Positions 52,067-61,043 are shown, counted from the stretch's first letter. The stretch: DNA of 64,000 bases from [Mycobacterium] zoologicum (GCF_020172665.1 NZ_CP083985.1:3674333-3738332); one strand, 5' to 3'. The notes: generated by a model not told the origin, from the letters alone. Translations and numbers: made by a program.

Positions 52067-53164
52067 ATGATCGAACATCCGGACGGCAGCCGGACGCCCG
52101 TCATCGACGCCAGCGTGCACATCTTCGCGGCGTCCAACAAAGACCTGCGCGAGTTCCTGCGCGAGCCGTACCGCAGCCGGGGTTTCCCCGACTACGAGAT
52201 GGACTGGTACGGCGCACCCGGCGGCGAGTACGCGCCCGGCACCGACGGGCCCGAGCGCCAATACCCCGGCTCCGACCCGGATGTGGTCGCCCGGCACCTG
52301 TTCGGTGACCGCGGCGTCGACATCGCGGTCCTGCACCCGATGACCCGGGGCGTCATGCCCGACCGGCACCTCGGGTCGGCGATCGCCGCGGCGCACAACG
52401 AGATCCTGGTGTCGCGCTGGCTGGACCACCCCGAACACGGCGAGCGCTTCCGCGGCACCATCCGGGTCAACCCCGACGACATCTCCGGCGCGCTGCGCGA
52501 GATCGACCGGTGGTCCGACCACCCCCGGGTGGTGCAGATCGGCATCCCGCTGCAGTCCCGGGAGCTCTTCGGCAAGCCGCAGTTCTGGCCGCTGTGGGAG
52601 GCCGCGATCGACGCCGGTCTGCCGGTGGCGGCCCACATCGAGGTGGGTACCGGGGTGGCCGCGGCCCCGACGCCGTCGGGCAACACCCGCACCTACGAGC
52701 AGTACGTCAGTTTCATGGCCTGCAACTACATCTATCACCTGATGAACATGATCGCCGAGGGCGTCTTCGAGCGGATGCCTGAACTGAAGTTCGTCTGGGC
52801 CGACGGCGGCGCGGACCTACTGACCCCGTTCATCTGGCGGATGGACACCTTCGGCCGGCCGCACCTGGAGCAGACGCCGTGGGCGCCGGAGATGCCCAGC
52901 GACTACCTGCCCGGTCACGTGTTCTTCGTCCAGGGCGCGATGGACGGCCCCGGCGATGCCGCCATGGCCGGTGAATGGTTCGGCTTCACCGGCAAAGAGG
53001 ACATGGTGATGTACGGGTCGAGCTACCCGCATTGGCAGCTCAACGAACTGACGGTGCCGAGCGCTTTCAGCACCGACCAGCGCGACAAGCTGTGCTGGCG
53101 CAACGCCAGCGGGCTCTACGGCATAGACGTCTCGGCCATTCATGCCGTCGCGGGCGCACACTAG
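52067..53164 (+). CDS. Amidohydrolase-2 family protein lacking the metal Asp
   Basis: A 365-residue amidohydrolase-2 TIM barrel. IDASVHIF (His18) and the mid-barrel AAHIEVG are present, but where relatives have SSDYPH this one reads GSSYPHW, with Ser319 in place of the metal-binding/catalytic Asp. It is therefore probably inactive alone, or has a changed mechanism. ATG 52067 with AAGGG nine bases upstream. The intact paralogue follows after 28 bases; a heteromer is possible. Confidence 0.85.
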   Translation: MIEHPDGSRTPVIDASVHIFAASNKDLREFLREPYRSRGFPDYEMDWYGAPGGEYAPGTDGPERQYPGSDPDVVARHLFGDRGVDIAVLHPMTRGVMPDRHLGSAIAAAHNEILVSRWLDHPEHGERFRGTIRVNPDDISGALREIDRWSDHPRVVQIGIPLQSRELFGKPQFWPLWEAAIDAGLPVAAHIEVGTGVAAAPTPSGNTRTYEQYVSFMACNYIYHLMNMIAEGVFERMPELKFVWADGGADLLTPFIWRMDTFGRPHLEQTPWAPEMPSDYLPGHVFFVQGAMDGPGDAAMAGEWFGFTGKEDMVMYGSSYPHWQLNELTVPSAFSTDQRDKLCWRNASGLYGIDVSAIHAVAGAH

Positions 53165-53192
53165 AGAAGAGCTGGGATCAAGGGAGATCACG

Positions 53193-54335
53193 ATGTCTGT
53201 GACAGCCTCAGAACGCAAGCCGGCGGCCGAGCGAATCGCCGTCCGATGCGTCGACTCCGACGTTCACCCGGTGCCCCGCCGCGGCGAACTCGTCCAATAC
53301 CTGCCGGAGCCGTGGCGCTCCAAGTACTTCCTGTCCCGCCGGGTCGGCGAGCTGATCTACTACGACGCCCCGGACTACGCGCACGCCTTCGCGATGCGGG
53401 TGGACGCGTTCCCCGCCGACGGCGAATTCCCGGGCAGCGATCCGGATCTGGCGTTCAAGCAACTCATCATGGGCGCCGGATCGGACTTCGTGATCCTGGA
53501 GCCCGGCGCGTATCCGGCCCGCATTCCCGAAGCGCAGCAGGCGATGTCGTCCGCGCTCAACGACTGGCAGGCAAACCACTGGCTGGACGCCAAGAACAAC
53601 TGGCATCAGCGCTGGCGCGGATCGATCTGCGCGTCCATCGAGGACCCGTTCGGCGCCGCCGCCGAGATCGAGAAGTGGGCGGGCCACCCCTACATGGCGC
53701 AGATCCTGATCAAGGCCGAGCCTCGCCCGTCGTGGGGTGACCCGAAGTACGACCCGATCTGGGCGGCCGCCACCAAGCACGACATCACGGTCAGCTGCCA
53801 CCTGTCCCGCAGTCACCACGAAGAACTGCCGATGCCGCCGGTCGGAATGCCCAGCTACAACCACGATTTCATGGTCAGCTATTCACTGCTGGCGGCCAAT
53901 CAGGTGATGAGCCTGATCTTCGACGGAGTCTTCGACCGTTTCCCGACGCTGCGGATCGTGTTCGTCGAGCACGCCTTCACCTGGATCCTGCCGCTGATGT
54001 GGCGGATGGACGCCATCTACGAAGCACGCAGATCGTGGGTGGACATCAAGCGCAAGCCCAGCGAATACGTCAAGGACCACATCAAGTTCACCACGCAGCC
54101 GCTGGACTACCCGGAGGACAAGACCGAGCTGACCCGGATGCTGGAGTGGATGGAGTGCGACAAGATCCTGCTGTACTCCTCGGACTACCCGCACTGGACG
54201 TTCGACGACCCGCGCTGGCTGGTCAAGCATCTGCCCAAGGCGGCCCGGGAAGCGGTGATGTTCCGCAACGGCCTGGCCACCTATCACCTGCCCGACACGG
54301 TTCCGGCGCTCGAGGGACAGGTGCGGGTGTTCTAG
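53193..54335 (+). CDS. Amidohydrolase-2 family metal hydrolase/decarboxylase
   Basis: A 380-residue amidohydrolase-2 protein with DSDVHPVP (His25) at the first strand, SCHLSRSHHEE in the middle and the intact SSDYPHW (Asp331). ATG 53193 has AGGGAG upstream. It is a paralogue of the preceding degenerate gene and more distantly of the one at 10000. Family members decarboxylate or hydrolyse cyclic and aromatic acids. Followed one base later by a Rieske protein gene. Confidence 0.87.
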   Translation: MSVTASERKPAAERIAVRCVDSDVHPVPRRGELVQYLPEPWRSKYFLSRRVGELIYYDAPDYAHAFAMRVDAFPADGEFPGSDPDLAFKQLIMGAGSDFVILEPGAYPARIPEAQQAMSSALNDWQANHWLDAKNNWHQRWRGSICASIEDPFGAAAEIEKWAGHPYMAQILIKAEPRPSWGDPKYDPIWAAATKHDITVSCHLSRSHHEELPMPPVGMPSYNHDFMVSYSLLAANQVMSLIFDGVFDRFPTLRIVFVEHAFTWILPLMWRMDAIYEARRSWVDIKRKPSEYVKDHIKFTTQPLDYPEDKTELTRMLEWMECDKILLYSSDYPHWTFDDPRWLVKHLPKAAREAVMFRNGLATYHLPDTVPALEGQVRVF

Positions 54336-54336
54336 G

Positions 54337-54729
54337 ATGAGCCAGGACGAACAGCAACCCCGGCTGGCCCAGGGCCGTGAGCACATTGTCGCCACCGTCG
54401 ATGAGATCCCGCCCGGCACAAAGAAACTCGTGCCGATCGGGCATCACGGCGTCGGGGTGTACAACATCAACGGCACCTTCTATGCGATCGCCAACTTCTG
54501 CCCGCACCAGGGCGGCCCGCTGTGCTCCGGCCGGCTGCGCGGACGCACCGTCGTCGACGAGACCGCTCCCGGCGACGCCACCATGGTCCGCGACCTGGAA
54601 TACATCTACTGCCCTTGGCATCAGTGGGGTTTCGAGCTCGCCACCGGCACCACCGCGGTCAAACCCGAGTGGAGCATCCGCACCTACCCGGTTCGGGTGG
54701 TCGGCAACGACGTCCTGGTCCAGGCCTAG
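54337..54729 (+). CDS. Rieske 2Fe-2S ferredoxin-like protein
   Basis: A 130-residue stand-alone Rieske protein: CPHQGG (Cys-x-His) and, about 40 residues on, CPWHQWGF (Cys-x-x-His) bind a 2Fe-2S cluster. The insertion between the two halves is longer than in small Rieske ferredoxins. It starts one base after the amidohydrolase stop. No Rieske oxygenase alpha subunit is in the window, so it either serves one elsewhere or has a role with the amidohydrolases. Confidence 0.9.
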   Translation: MSQDEQQPRLAQGREHIVATVDEIPPGTKKLVPIGHHGVGVYNINGTFYAIANFCPHQGGPLCSGRLRGRTVVDETAPGDATMVRDLEYIYCPWHQWGFELATGTTAVKPEWSIRTYPVRVVGNDVLVQA

Positions 54730-54743
54730 CACAGGAGTAATCG

Positions 54744-55613
54744 GTGGCCTCTGTCAAAATCAATGGTGGAAACGTCGTCTACGAAATCCTCGGCGAGACC
54801 GGTGATCTGATCGTCCTGACGCCCGGGGGCCGGTTCTCCAAGGAGATCCCCGGGCTTCGCCCACTGGCCCAGGCACTGGTCGACGGCGGCCACCGCGTGC
54901 TGTTGTGGGACCGACCGAACTGCGGGGCCTCCGATGTGCAGTTCTACGGCCAGTCCGAATCGCACATGCGCGCCGAGACCCTGCACGGGCTGCTCACCGC
55001 ACTGGACACCGGGCCGTGCATTCTGGCCGGCGGGTCCGGCGGCGCCCGGGATTCGATGCTGACCACCATGCTCTACCCCGAACTGGTCACCAAGCTGGTG
55101 CTGTGGAACATCGTCGGAGGCATCTACGGAACCTTCGTGCTCGGCTCCTACTACATCGTGCCCAACATTCTGGCGGTCCGCGGCACCGGAATGGATGCGG
55201 TGGCCAACATCGCGGAGTGGCGCGACCGCATCGAGGAGAACCCGAACAACAAGCAACGGTTCCTCGACTTCGACCGTGATGAGTTCCTCACAGTGATGCT
55301 GCGCTGGCTGGGCGCGTTCGTGTCCAAGCCGGGGCAGACCATCCCGGGTGTGGACGACGAGATGTTCGATGCCATAAAGGTTCCCACCCTGATCATCCGC
55401 GGCGGCGAGAACGACCTGGACCACCCCAAGCGGACCTCCTTAGAGGTCAGCTGCCTGATCAAGGGTTCGGAGCTGATCGACCCGCCGTGGCCGGAGGATG
55501 CCTGGGAGCGGGCTTCCGAGGACCGCGCGTCGGGGAGGGTGAAGCACTTCAACATGTTCGACACCTGGGTGCAGGCCGCCCCGGCGATCCTGGAATTCCT
55601 GGGCCGGCGATGA
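54744..55613 (+). CDS. Alpha/beta hydrolase
   Basis: A 289-residue alpha/beta hydrolase with LTPGGRF (oxyanion region), LWDRPNCGASD, nucleophile elbow GGSGGA, acid in RGGENDLDHP and a likely catalytic His in VKHFNMFDTW. GTG 54744 with GGAGT upstream. Last gene of the amidohydrolase-Rieske operon. Probably a C-C or ester hydrolase for the pathway; the substrate is unknown. Confidence 0.85.
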   Translation: MASVKINGGNVVYEILGETGDLIVLTPGGRFSKEIPGLRPLAQALVDGGHRVLLWDRPNCGASDVQFYGQSESHMRAETLHGLLTALDTGPCILAGGSGGARDSMLTTMLYPELVTKLVLWNIVGGIYGTFVLGSYYIVPNILAVRGTGMDAVANIAEWRDRIEENPNNKQRFLDFDRDEFLTVMLRWLGAFVSKPGQTIPGVDDEMFDAIKVPTLIIRGGENDLDHPKRTSLEVSCLIKGSELIDPPWPEDAWERASEDRASGRVKHFNMFDTWVQAAPAILEFLGRR

Positions 55614-55615
55614 CC

Positions 55616-56086
55616 TCAGTGACTGTGGATGTGGACTTCGCAGTTCAGCGACGCCTCCAGCGCGGTGTGAATCCGGCTCTCCCCCACCCTTTGCAGGTCG
55701 GGCTCGGCCAGCGTCACGTTCACCACATCGAGGCCGTCGGCTCCGGGCGTGCGGGCGACCTGACCGGTCAGACCCAGCCCGGCCAGCACGCCGTGCACAT
55801 CGTCATCGGTGCCCCGGCTCAGGTAGGTCACCACACCGGCCGCGGGCACGGTGCCGAATGCGTTGGCACACAGTCGCACCCCGATGTCGATGACGTCCGA
55901 CTCGGTACCGGTGATCAGCAGCCGGGCGATACGGCGGCCCACCGGCATCCCCGCAACGCTGGCGTCAACCACCTCGGCCCCGGATTGGCCGGCCAGGTCA
56001 CGCAGCGTCGCCATCCCGGCCGTCAACTGCTCGGGGGCCAACTGCCCGGCCGGGTCGACGTCGATGCGCACCACCGCTGTTCTCAC
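55616..56086 (-). CDS. Conserved hypothetical protein
   Basis: A 156-residue cytoplasmic protein with no recognised domain and no membrane segment. It has alternating hydrophobic beta-type stretches (RRIARLLITGTESDVIDIGVRLCANAFG, GVVTYLSRGTDDDVHGVLAGLG) and a His-rich end (CEVHIHSH). I chose GTG 56086, because TAGGCT lies seven bases upstream and the message is probably leaderless; a longer frame to 56239 would overlap the NuoF-like gene. Convergent with the hydrolase gene two bases away. Confidence 0.65.
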   Translation of the reverse strand: MRTAVVRIDVDPAGQLAPEQLTAGMATLRDLAGQSGAEVVDASVAGMPVGRRIARLLITGTESDVIDIGVRLCANAFGTVPAAGVVTYLSRGTDDDVHGVLAGLGLTGQVARTPGADGLDVVNVTLAEPDLQRVGESRIHTALEASLNCEVHIHSH

Positions 56087-56093
56087 GTTCGCG

Positions 56094-56099
56094 AGCCTA
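56094..56099 (-). promoter_or_regulatory. -10 element for a leaderless mRNA
   Basis: TAGGCT on the minus strand, seven bases before GTG 56086, the spacing expected for transcription starting at the initiation codon. Confidence 0.4.
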
Positions 56100-56115
56100 G
56101 CCAAATGAGGTGGCA

Positions 56116-57414
56116 ATGACGACAACCGCTGCGAATCCGGCGATCTCGACAGCCTTCTGGCCGGGTTGCACACCCCGACTGCTGAGCCGGGGCGTCGAGG
56201 ACGGCGCGGGTTACCTGGCCGGTGGTGGCTACCGCGCACTCACCGACCCCGAGGAGCTTCTCGCCGAGGTGAAGCGCAGCGGGCTTCTGGGCCGTGGTGG
56301 AGCCGCGTTCCCGCTGGCGGTCAAACTGGCTTCGGTGCGCGAGTCGGCGGTGCGACGCGGCGCCGACGCCGTGGTCATCGCCAACGGCGAAGAGGGCGAG
56401 CCGGCGTCGGTCAAGGACCGCTGGCTGCTGCGCAACCGACCGCATCTGGTGCTCGACGGCCTGCGGCTGGCGGCGGCGACCGTGGGCGCCACCCGCGGCT
56501 ACGTGTACGTCTCCGATCCGGCGTCGGCCCGCAGTGTCGAGGCCGCGCTGAGTGAGATCAGCCCGGAAACCCTTGGCGGACTGTCCGTCAGCGTGTACAC
56601 CGTGACGCCCGGCTATGTGGCCGGTGAGGAGACCGCGGCCATCCGCGCGATCAACGGCGGACCGGCCAAGCCGACCGACAAGCCGCCGCGCCCCTACCAG
56701 AAGGGCGTCGCGCAGCGCCCCACGCTGGTCTCCAATGTCGAGACGCTGGCGAATCTTCCGTACGTGGTCCGGCATGGCGCGGCCGCGTTCCGATCGGTGG
56801 GCACCGAATTCTCGCCGGGTACCTTCCTGGCGACGGTGTCCGGTGGCGGCCGGCCGCCGGTGCTCTACGAGTTGCCGCACGGCACCGTGCTCGCCGACCT
56901 GATTGACATGCACGGGATTCCGGCCGACCAGGTGCGTGGGGTACTGATGGGCGGCTACTTCGCCGGCGTGTTCAACGCCGAGGTACTGGAGGTCACGCTG
57001 GATCACGAGACGCTGCGGGCGGGCGGCAGCGGCCTGGGCTGCGGTGCGATGTCGGTGCTGACCCAGGACTGCCCGGTGGCCGTCGCGGCCTCGGTGCTGG
57101 CCTACTTCGGCCGGGAGAACGCCGGCCAGTGCGGGTCGTGTTTCAACGGCACGGCGGCCATGGCGGCGGTGGCCGAGGCACTGCGCGACCAGGTGGCCAC
57201 CGCCGAGGACGTGGAGCGGCTGGCACGCTGGGCCGGAGTGCTGCCCGGGCGCGGCGCCTGCGGAACCCTGGACGGCGCAACCAATGTGGCGGCCAGCATG
57301 GCGACCCAGTTCCCGGAGCTGGTCGCCACCCACCTGGCCGGAGCCTGCGACACCTGCCGCAACGGCGCTTTCCGCGCGATGCGTCCCTACGCGATCGAGG
57401 AGGTACCGGCATGA
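56116..57414 (+). CDS. Stand-alone NuoF-like flavin/Fe-S oxidoreductase
   Basis: A 432-residue protein related to the 51-kDa NADH-binding subunit of complex I. The FMN/NADH glycine-rich segment GLLGRGGAAFPLAVK and the region IANGEEGEP are clear. The cluster loop, normally CGxCxPC plus a distant Cys, reads Cys339-Gly-Ser-Cys342-Phe-Asn-Gly with Cys382, so one usual ligand is missing; an extra C-x-x-C (Cys411, Cys414) occurs near the end. No NuoE or NuoG is adjacent; instead a ferredoxin gene overlaps by 4 bases. It is a likely NAD(P)H reductase feeding ferredoxins and P450s. ATG 56116 with GAGG. Confidence 0.87.
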   Translation: MTTTAANPAISTAFWPGCTPRLLSRGVEDGAGYLAGGGYRALTDPEELLAEVKRSGLLGRGGAAFPLAVKLASVRESAVRRGADAVVIANGEEGEPASVKDRWLLRNRPHLVLDGLRLAAATVGATRGYVYVSDPASARSVEAALSEISPETLGGLSVSVYTVTPGYVAGEETAAIRAINGGPAKPTDKPPRPYQKGVAQRPTLVSNVETLANLPYVVRHGAAAFRSVGTEFSPGTFLATVSGGGRPPVLYELPHGTVLADLIDMHGIPADQVRGVLMGGYFAGVFNAEVLEVTLDHETLRAGGSGLGCGAMSVLTQDCPVAVAASVLAYFGRENAGQCGSCFNGTAAMAAVAEALRDQVATAEDVERLARWAGVLPGRGACGTLDGATNVAASMATQFPELVATHLAGACDTCRNGAFRAMRPYAIEEVPA

Positions 57415-57623
57415 GGGTCCGCCTGGATCGGACACTGTGCGACGGGTTCGGCTACTGCGCCAAGCACGCACCGAAGTATTTCTCGTTGGACGACTGGGGA
57501 TATGCGTCGATGACCGGCGACGGCCGGGTGGACCCCGGCGACGAGGACGACGTCATGCGTGCCCTGATGGACTGCCCGATACACGCCATCATCGAGATCA
57601 CCGAGGAAGGCGACGACATATGA
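57411..57623 (+). CDS. Small 3Fe-4S/4Fe-4S ferredoxin
   Basis: A 70-residue ferredoxin with CDGFGYC (Cys10-Cys16), variable position Phe13, and distal DCPIHAI. ATG 57411 overlaps the NuoF-like stop and the ferredoxin stop overlaps the next start (both ATGA). Coupling to a NuoF-like reductase suggests it is that enzyme's electron acceptor. No P450 is directly next to it; the nearest on this strand is at 61071. Confidence 0.93.
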   Translation: MRVRLDRTLCDGFGYCAKHAPKYFSLDDWGYASMTGDGRVDPGDEDDVMRALMDCPIHAIIEITEEGDDI

Positions 57624-59275
57624 GCGCACCCGGACGCCCGCTGCCCACGATCACCCCGGAGAACGAGTTCTTCTGGACGGCCGGCGCCGACGGTGTGCTG
57701 CGACTGCAGGAGTGCGGCGACTGCGCCGCGTTGATTCATCCGCCGCAGCCGGTGTGCCGGTACTGCCGCGGCACGAACATCGGCGTGCGCGACGTCTCGG
57801 GGCGGGCCACCCTGGCCGGGTTCACCGTCAACCACCGATTCAGCCTGCCCGGCATGCCGGCACCGTATGTGGTGGCGCAGGTGGCGATCGACGAGGACCC
57901 GCGAGTCCGGCTGACCACCAACATCATCGACTGTGACCCCGAGCGCCTCGAGCTGGGCCAGCAGGTCGACGTGACATTCGAACAGCACGAAGACGTGTGG
58001 CTGCCACTGTTTCGCCCGGCGCCCGATGGCACCGATTCCAAGCCGCTCCCCGACGACGAGATCGCCCCGCAGGACTACGCCCGGCACGTGCGCCCGATGG
58101 TGAGAAGCGAGAAGTTCGAGGACAAGGTGGCGCTGACCGGTGTCGGCATGTCCACCCTGGGCCGGCGGCAGATGGTGGACCCGCTGTCGCTGACCGTGGC
58201 GGCGTGCCAGGCGGCCGTCGCCGATGCCGGGCTGAGCCTCGACGACATCGACGGCCTTTCAACCTATCCCGGTGCCGGCCTGCCGGGCCCGTTCGGTGAA
58301 GGCGGTGCGACCGCGGTCGAGGCGGCACTGGGTCTGCGACCCACCTGGCACAACGGCGGCCTTGAGACGTTCGGGCCGGGTGGCTCGGTGATCGCCGCCA
58401 TGCTCGCGGTGGCCACCGGGCTGGCGCGCCACGTGTTGTGTTTCCGCACGCTGTGGGAGGCCACCTACAACGAGCTGATGAAGCAGGGCAAGATCATTCC
58501 GCACGGCGGGCGCACCACCAGCTGGCAGATGCCGTTCGGCGGCATCTCGGCGGCGCACACCCTGGCGCAGAACGCCCAGCGGCACTTCCACCGCTACGGC
58601 ACCACCCGCGAGACGCTGGGCTGGATCGCGCTGAACCAGCGGGCCAACGCCGCACTGAACCCGACGGCGATCTACCGCGATCCGATGACCATGGACGACT
58701 ATCTGTCCGCTCGGATGATCACCACACCGTTCGGGCTCTATGACTGCGACGTCCCGTGCGACGGCGCGGTGGCGGTGATCGTCTCCGCCGTGGATGCCGC
58801 ACGTGACCTGGCGAAGCCACCGGTGCTCGTGGAGGCGGTCGGCACCCAGATCATCGAGCGGATCGACTGGGACCAGAGCACACTGACCCACGAGCCGCAG
58901 GTGCTCGGCCAGGCCGCCCATCTGTGGTCGCGAACGTCCTTGCGGCCGTCCGACGTCGACGTCGCCGAACTCTACGACGGGTTCAGCTTCAACTGTCTGT
59001 CCTGGATCGAAGCACTGGGCTTCTGCGGCATCGGCGAGTCCAAGAGCTTTCTGGACGGCGGTACCAACATCGCCCGCGACGGGGTGCTGCCACTGAACAC
59101 CCACGGCGGCCAGCTCTCGCATGGCCGCACGCACGGGATGGGGCTGATCCATGAGGCCGTCACCCAATTGCGCGGCGAGGCCGGCGCGCGCCAGGTGTCC
59201 GGCGCCCGGGTTGCGGTGGCCAGCAGCGGTGGGCTGACCCCCAGCGGGGTCATCCTGCTGAGGGCCGACACATGA
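57620..59275 (+). CDS. DUF35-thiolase-fold fusion, probable aldolase
   Basis: A 551-residue fusion. Residues 1-140 are a DUF35 domain with an intact zinc ribbon (Cys32, Cys35, Cys46, Cys49) and OB-fold. Residues 160-551 are an SCP2-thiolase fold. The nucleophile Cys of thiolases is absent (ETFGPGGS at 249-256) and the His of HDxF is Tyr452 (YDGFSF), the pattern of Ltp2-type retro-aldolases that work with a DUF35 partner on steroid side chains. It would thus be a one-chain aldolase (inference). ATG 57620 overlaps the ferredoxin stop. Confidence 0.86.
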   Translation: MSAPGRPLPTITPENEFFWTAGADGVLRLQECGDCAALIHPPQPVCRYCRGTNIGVRDVSGRATLAGFTVNHRFSLPGMPAPYVVAQVAIDEDPRVRLTTNIIDCDPERLELGQQVDVTFEQHEDVWLPLFRPAPDGTDSKPLPDDEIAPQDYARHVRPMVRSEKFEDKVALTGVGMSTLGRRQMVDPLSLTVAACQAAVADAGLSLDDIDGLSTYPGAGLPGPFGEGGATAVEAALGLRPTWHNGGLETFGPGGSVIAAMLAVATGLARHVLCFRTLWEATYNELMKQGKIIPHGGRTTSWQMPFGGISAAHTLAQNAQRHFHRYGTTRETLGWIALNQRANAALNPTAIYRDPMTMDDYLSARMITTPFGLYDCDVPCDGAVAVIVSAVDAARDLAKPPVLVEAVGTQIIERIDWDQSTLTHEPQVLGQAAHLWSRTSLRPSDVDVAELYDGFSFNCLSWIEALGFCGIGESKSFLDGGTNIARDGVLPLNTHGGQLSHGRTHGMGLIHEAVTQLRGEAGARQVSGARVAVASSGGLTPSGVILLRADT

Positions 59276-59285
59276 GTGCGGCAGC

Positions 59286-60170
59286 ATGAGCCCGCAGGTG
59301 GTGCGCCCCCGCATGGTCGACGCCGGCGGCGTGCCGATGTCGGCGCTGGTAGCCGAGGTGCCCGATCCGCTAGCCGTGGTGGTCGCGCTGCACGGCGGGG
59401 GGACCACGTCGGTGTACTTCGACTGCCCGGGCCAGCCTCAGCTTTCGCTGCTGAGAACCGGTGCGGCACTGGGCTATACCGTGATCGCACTGGACCGTCC
59501 CGGCTACGGATCGTCGGCGCTGTATCCCGAGGCGCTGGAAGATCCCGCGCAGCGCGTCGAGCTGGCCTATTCCGCCGTCGAGGCGATCCTGGGCGAGCGG
59601 GCTCGAGGGGCGGGCCTGTTCGTACTTGGCCACTCCAACGGCTGCGAACTGGCACTGCGAATGGCCGCCGACGACCGGGGCGCCGAGCTGCTCGGACTCG
59701 AATTGGCCGGTACCGGGTTGCGATATCACGATGCCGCCCAACAGATCCTGCGTACCGCGGGGCCCGGACGGCGGCCGGTGGGTCTGCGCGACCTGCTGTG
59801 GGAGCCGGCCGCGCTGTACCCCGACGCGGTGCGGCGCGGTATCACCAACGCCCCGGACGGGGCGCCGTACGAGACCGCCATGGTGACGCAGTGGCCGCGT
59901 ATCGACTTCCCGAAGCTCGCGGCACGGGTTTGCGTTCCGGTGCGGTTCACCTTCGCCGAACACGAAAAGGTCTGGCACTCCGACGCCGATGCCCAGCGCG
60001 ACATCGGCGCGTTATTCACCGGTGCGCCGAGCTTCACCGGCAACGACCAATCGGGCTGCGGACACAACCTCAGCCTGGGTTTCGGCGCCGTGGACTACCA
60101 CCGTTCGGTGTTCTCATTCGTCAGCGAGTGCGCGGCCGCCACTGCCGCCAGGAATGCGGAGGTCGGTTGA
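59286..60170 (+). CDS. Alpha/beta hydrolase
   Basis: A 294-residue hydrolase with ALHGGGTTSVYFD, LDRPGYGSS, nucleophile elbow GHSNGC and a catalytic His in SGCGHNLSLG. ATG 59286; weak ribosome site, 10 bases after the fusion gene. Its stop shares a base with the next start (TGATG). Probably an esterase or thioesterase-like step in the operon. Cys residues near the active site (SNGC, SGCG) are unusual but unexplained. Confidence 0.83.
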   Translation: MSPQVVRPRMVDAGGVPMSALVAEVPDPLAVVVALHGGGTTSVYFDCPGQPQLSLLRTGAALGYTVIALDRPGYGSSALYPEALEDPAQRVELAYSAVEAILGERARGAGLFVLGHSNGCELALRMAADDRGAELLGLELAGTGLRYHDAAQQILRTAGPGRRPVGLRDLLWEPAALYPDAVRRGITNAPDGAPYETAMVTQWPRIDFPKLAARVCVPVRFTFAEHEKVWHSDADAQRDIGALFTGAPSFTGNDQSGCGHNLSLGFGAVDYHRSVFSFVSECAAATAARNAEVG

Positions 60171-60988
60171 TGCGGGTCGGATTCATCGGATTGGGCAGTC
60201 AGGGCGCACCGATGGCGCGACGGATCGTCGAGGGCGGATATGCCACGACATTGTGGGCACGCCGCGACGGCACGCTGGAACCGTTCTCCGACACCGAGGC
60301 TCGCATCGCCGACTCGCCCGCGGAGTTGGGCGCCCAGAGCGACCTGGTCTGCCTGTGCGTGGTCGGCGACGCCGACGTCGACGAGGTGGTCCGGGGCGAC
60401 AACGGCGTGCTGGCCGGAATGGCGTCCGGTGGTGTGATCGCGATTCACTCCACGGTGCATCCCGACACCTGCCGGAAACTGGCGACGCACTGCGCTGATC
60501 ACGGTGTTTCGGTGATCGACGCACCGGTCAGCGGTGGCGGGCCGGCGGCAGCGGCCGGGACCCTGCTGGTGATGGCCGGCGGCGACGCCGACGTCGTCGA
60601 AAGGTGCCGCCCGGTCTTTGAGACCTACGCCGATCCGGTGGTGCATCTGGGTGAGCTGGGCTCGGGTCAGGTGACCAAGCTGCTCAACAATCTGTTGTTC
60701 ACCGCCAATCTCGGTACCGCCGCGACCGCGCTGGCCCTGGGCAAGCAGATGGGCGTTGCCACCGATCGGCTCGCCGAGGTGGTGACCCGGGGAAGCGCCA
60801 ACAGCTTCGCGCTGAACAGCATCCGGGGTTCCGGCGGCACCCTGGACCGGCTTGCCGGGATGGCCGGGGCGTTGCTGCAGAAGGACGTCCGACTGGTGGC
60901 GGATCTGGCGCAGCGGGCCGCTGCGGATCCGGGCGCGGTGCTCGACGCCGCCGATGCGGCGCTGTCACTGATGGATCACCCGCGATGA
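60170..60988 (+). CDS. Beta-hydroxyacid dehydrogenase (HIBADH family)
   Basis: A 272-residue NAD(P)-dependent dehydrogenase of the 3-hydroxyisobutyrate/tartronate-semialdehyde family: GFIGLGSQGAPMA (Rossmann), DAPVSGGGPAAAAGTL (substrate loop) and the catalytic Lys in GSGQVTKLLNN. Oxidises a beta-hydroxyacid or CoA-derived semialdehyde. The ATG at 60170 overlaps the hydrolase stop by one base, so the longer frame from 59276 is a shadow. Last gene of the NuoF-headed operon. Confidence 0.92.
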   Translation: MRVGFIGLGSQGAPMARRIVEGGYATTLWARRDGTLEPFSDTEARIADSPAELGAQSDLVCLCVVGDADVDEVVRGDNGVLAGMASGGVIAIHSTVHPDTCRKLATHCADHGVSVIDAPVSGGGPAAAAGTLLVMAGGDADVVERCRPVFETYADPVVHLGELGSGQVTKLLNNLLFTANLGTAATALALGKQMGVATDRLAEVVTRGSANSFALNSIRGSGGTLDRLAGMAGALLQKDVRLVADLAQRAAADPGAVLDAADAALSLMDHPR

Positions 60989-61043
60989 ACCCGGTCGGCG
61001 AGCGCCCCTTCCAACGACCTGCCGTTTGTCTTACAGTAGCGGT

